Below, in pieces: positions 63,771-64,000 of a DNA stretch of 64,000 bases. Below the pieces are notes generated by a model, which searched no databases, was not told the DNA's origin, and worked only from the letters and a program-made list of their open reading frames with translations. The translations under genes and the position numbers were made by a program. The first letter of the stretch is position 1. Every line of letters starts with the position of its first letter. Source of the DNA: Actinomycetota bacterium (GTDB taxonomy: Bacteria > Actinomycetota > Actinomycetes > S36-B12 > CAIYMF01); contig JAPLAU010000008.1 of the NCBI GenBank assembly GCA_026393115.1, positions 186,001 to 250,000 on the forward strand, read 5' to 3'.

Positions 63771-64000
63771 TTATTTTGCAGCAAGGCTGGCGGCGCGTTC
63801 ACGCAATTGCGTGAGCGCGCCGTTGCCCTTCGCCGCACGTTCGACGAACCACGTGCGTTGTGCTGCCACGATCGGCCGGAGTGTCGCGATTTCGTCGCGT
63901 ACGAGATCAGGCCCGCAACCACCGGGTTCGCTGCGTGATGCCACGAGAGTGACCGGGTCGAGAATGGCTGCGAGATCGAGGGTGCGGGCTGCTTCAGGCA
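63771..64000 (-). CDS. C-terminus of an aspartase/fumarase-superfamily lyase (5' part beyond window)
   Basis: 76 codons are visible on the minus strand, from the right edge to TAA at 63771. The sequence LDPVTLVASRSEPGGCGPDL, VRDEIATLRPIVAAQR and the basic helical end match the C-terminal segment of argininosuccinate-lyase/cycloisomerase-type proteins (SR..PGG..P..V). The catalytic loop is outside the window. Convergent with the 2-KPCC-like gene, three bases apart. In bacterial CoM biosynthesis an enzyme of this superfamily eliminates phosphate from phosphosulfolactate; identity with that enzyme is speculative. Confidence 0.6.
   Translation of the reverse strand, partial: PEAARTLDLAAILDPVTLVASRSEPGGCGPDLVRDEIATLRPIVAAQRTWFVERAAKGNGALTQLRERAASLAAK

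Overview
The window is chromosomal DNA of a high-GC actinobacterium (Actinomycetota). The signs are the dnaK-grpE-dnaJ-hspR-clpB heat-shock cluster with an HspR-type (HAIR) operator, a Dcd close to the mycobacterial dUTP-hydrolysing type, an EtfD-type membrane Fe-S oxidoreductase, many GTG/TTG and apparently leaderless starts, and an actinomycete integrative and conjugative element (AICE). Gene density is high and ATGA/GTGA overlaps are common. I cannot place the genus; an uncultivated lineage is plausible but not shown.

1-18.8 kb: a MarR-controlled operon (MarR, MFS exporter, CopC, CopD-CtaG fusion running off the left edge); a large secreted glycine-rich repeat protein; a cupin; a TPR regulator-like protein; an acyl-CoA dehydrogenase behind paired palindromic operators; a GNAT acetyltransferase with an HATPase-like N-terminus; a secreted subtilase; a beta-carbonic anhydrase; and a membrane-anchored protein.

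18.83-33.12 kb: a complete-looking 14.2-kb AICE integrated in a tRNA-Gly(CCC) gene. The intact tRNA is at the right end. The displaced original 3' half of the tRNA, including CCA, is at the left end, and paired 9-bp repeats with identical 11-bp spacing lie just inside both ends. The transfer and maintenance module is XRE regulator, Nudix (Pif-like), Pra, FtsK-like translocase, HUH Rep, Xis and Int. The cargo is a Zur-controlled zinc-scarcity island (zur, znuA, znuC, znuB, a P-loop-less COG0523 protein, a 29% histidine protein) plus a DUF433/DUF5615 toxin-antitoxin pair, YibE/F and HD-domain genes.

33.1-48 kb: a MenC-like enolase, a large membrane protein, dcd, two SGNH-type extracellular acyl-modification genes, a MazEF-like pair, an RTX-repeat protein, a DUF1254/DUF1214 lipoprotein, EtfD, and a GC-rich COQ4-like gene flanked by 20-bp direct repeats. 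Several unusual intergenic repeats and palindromes lie between them.

48-55 kb: heat-shock operon and clpB, ending in a 12-bp tandem repeat merged with a perfect 23-bp hairpin.

55.1-55.98 kb: the most unusual locus. A Tat-signal protein gene is interrupted by a domain about two-thirds identical to eukaryotic ubiquitin, bounded by an 8-bp direct repeat and fused to the rest of a beta-sandwich protein. A vestige of a second copy lies immediately downstream.

56-64 kb: an aminotransferase, a MEDS-domain sensor overlapping a PucR-type regulator, a quinone-reductase-like enzyme, and at the right edge a group suggesting coenzyme M/sulfonate chemistry: an acylating aldehyde dehydrogenase of sulfoacetaldehyde-dehydrogenase type, a homologue of 2-ketopropyl-CoM carboxylase/oxidoreductase with its diagnostic residues, and the C-terminus of an aspartase/fumarase-superfamily lyase.
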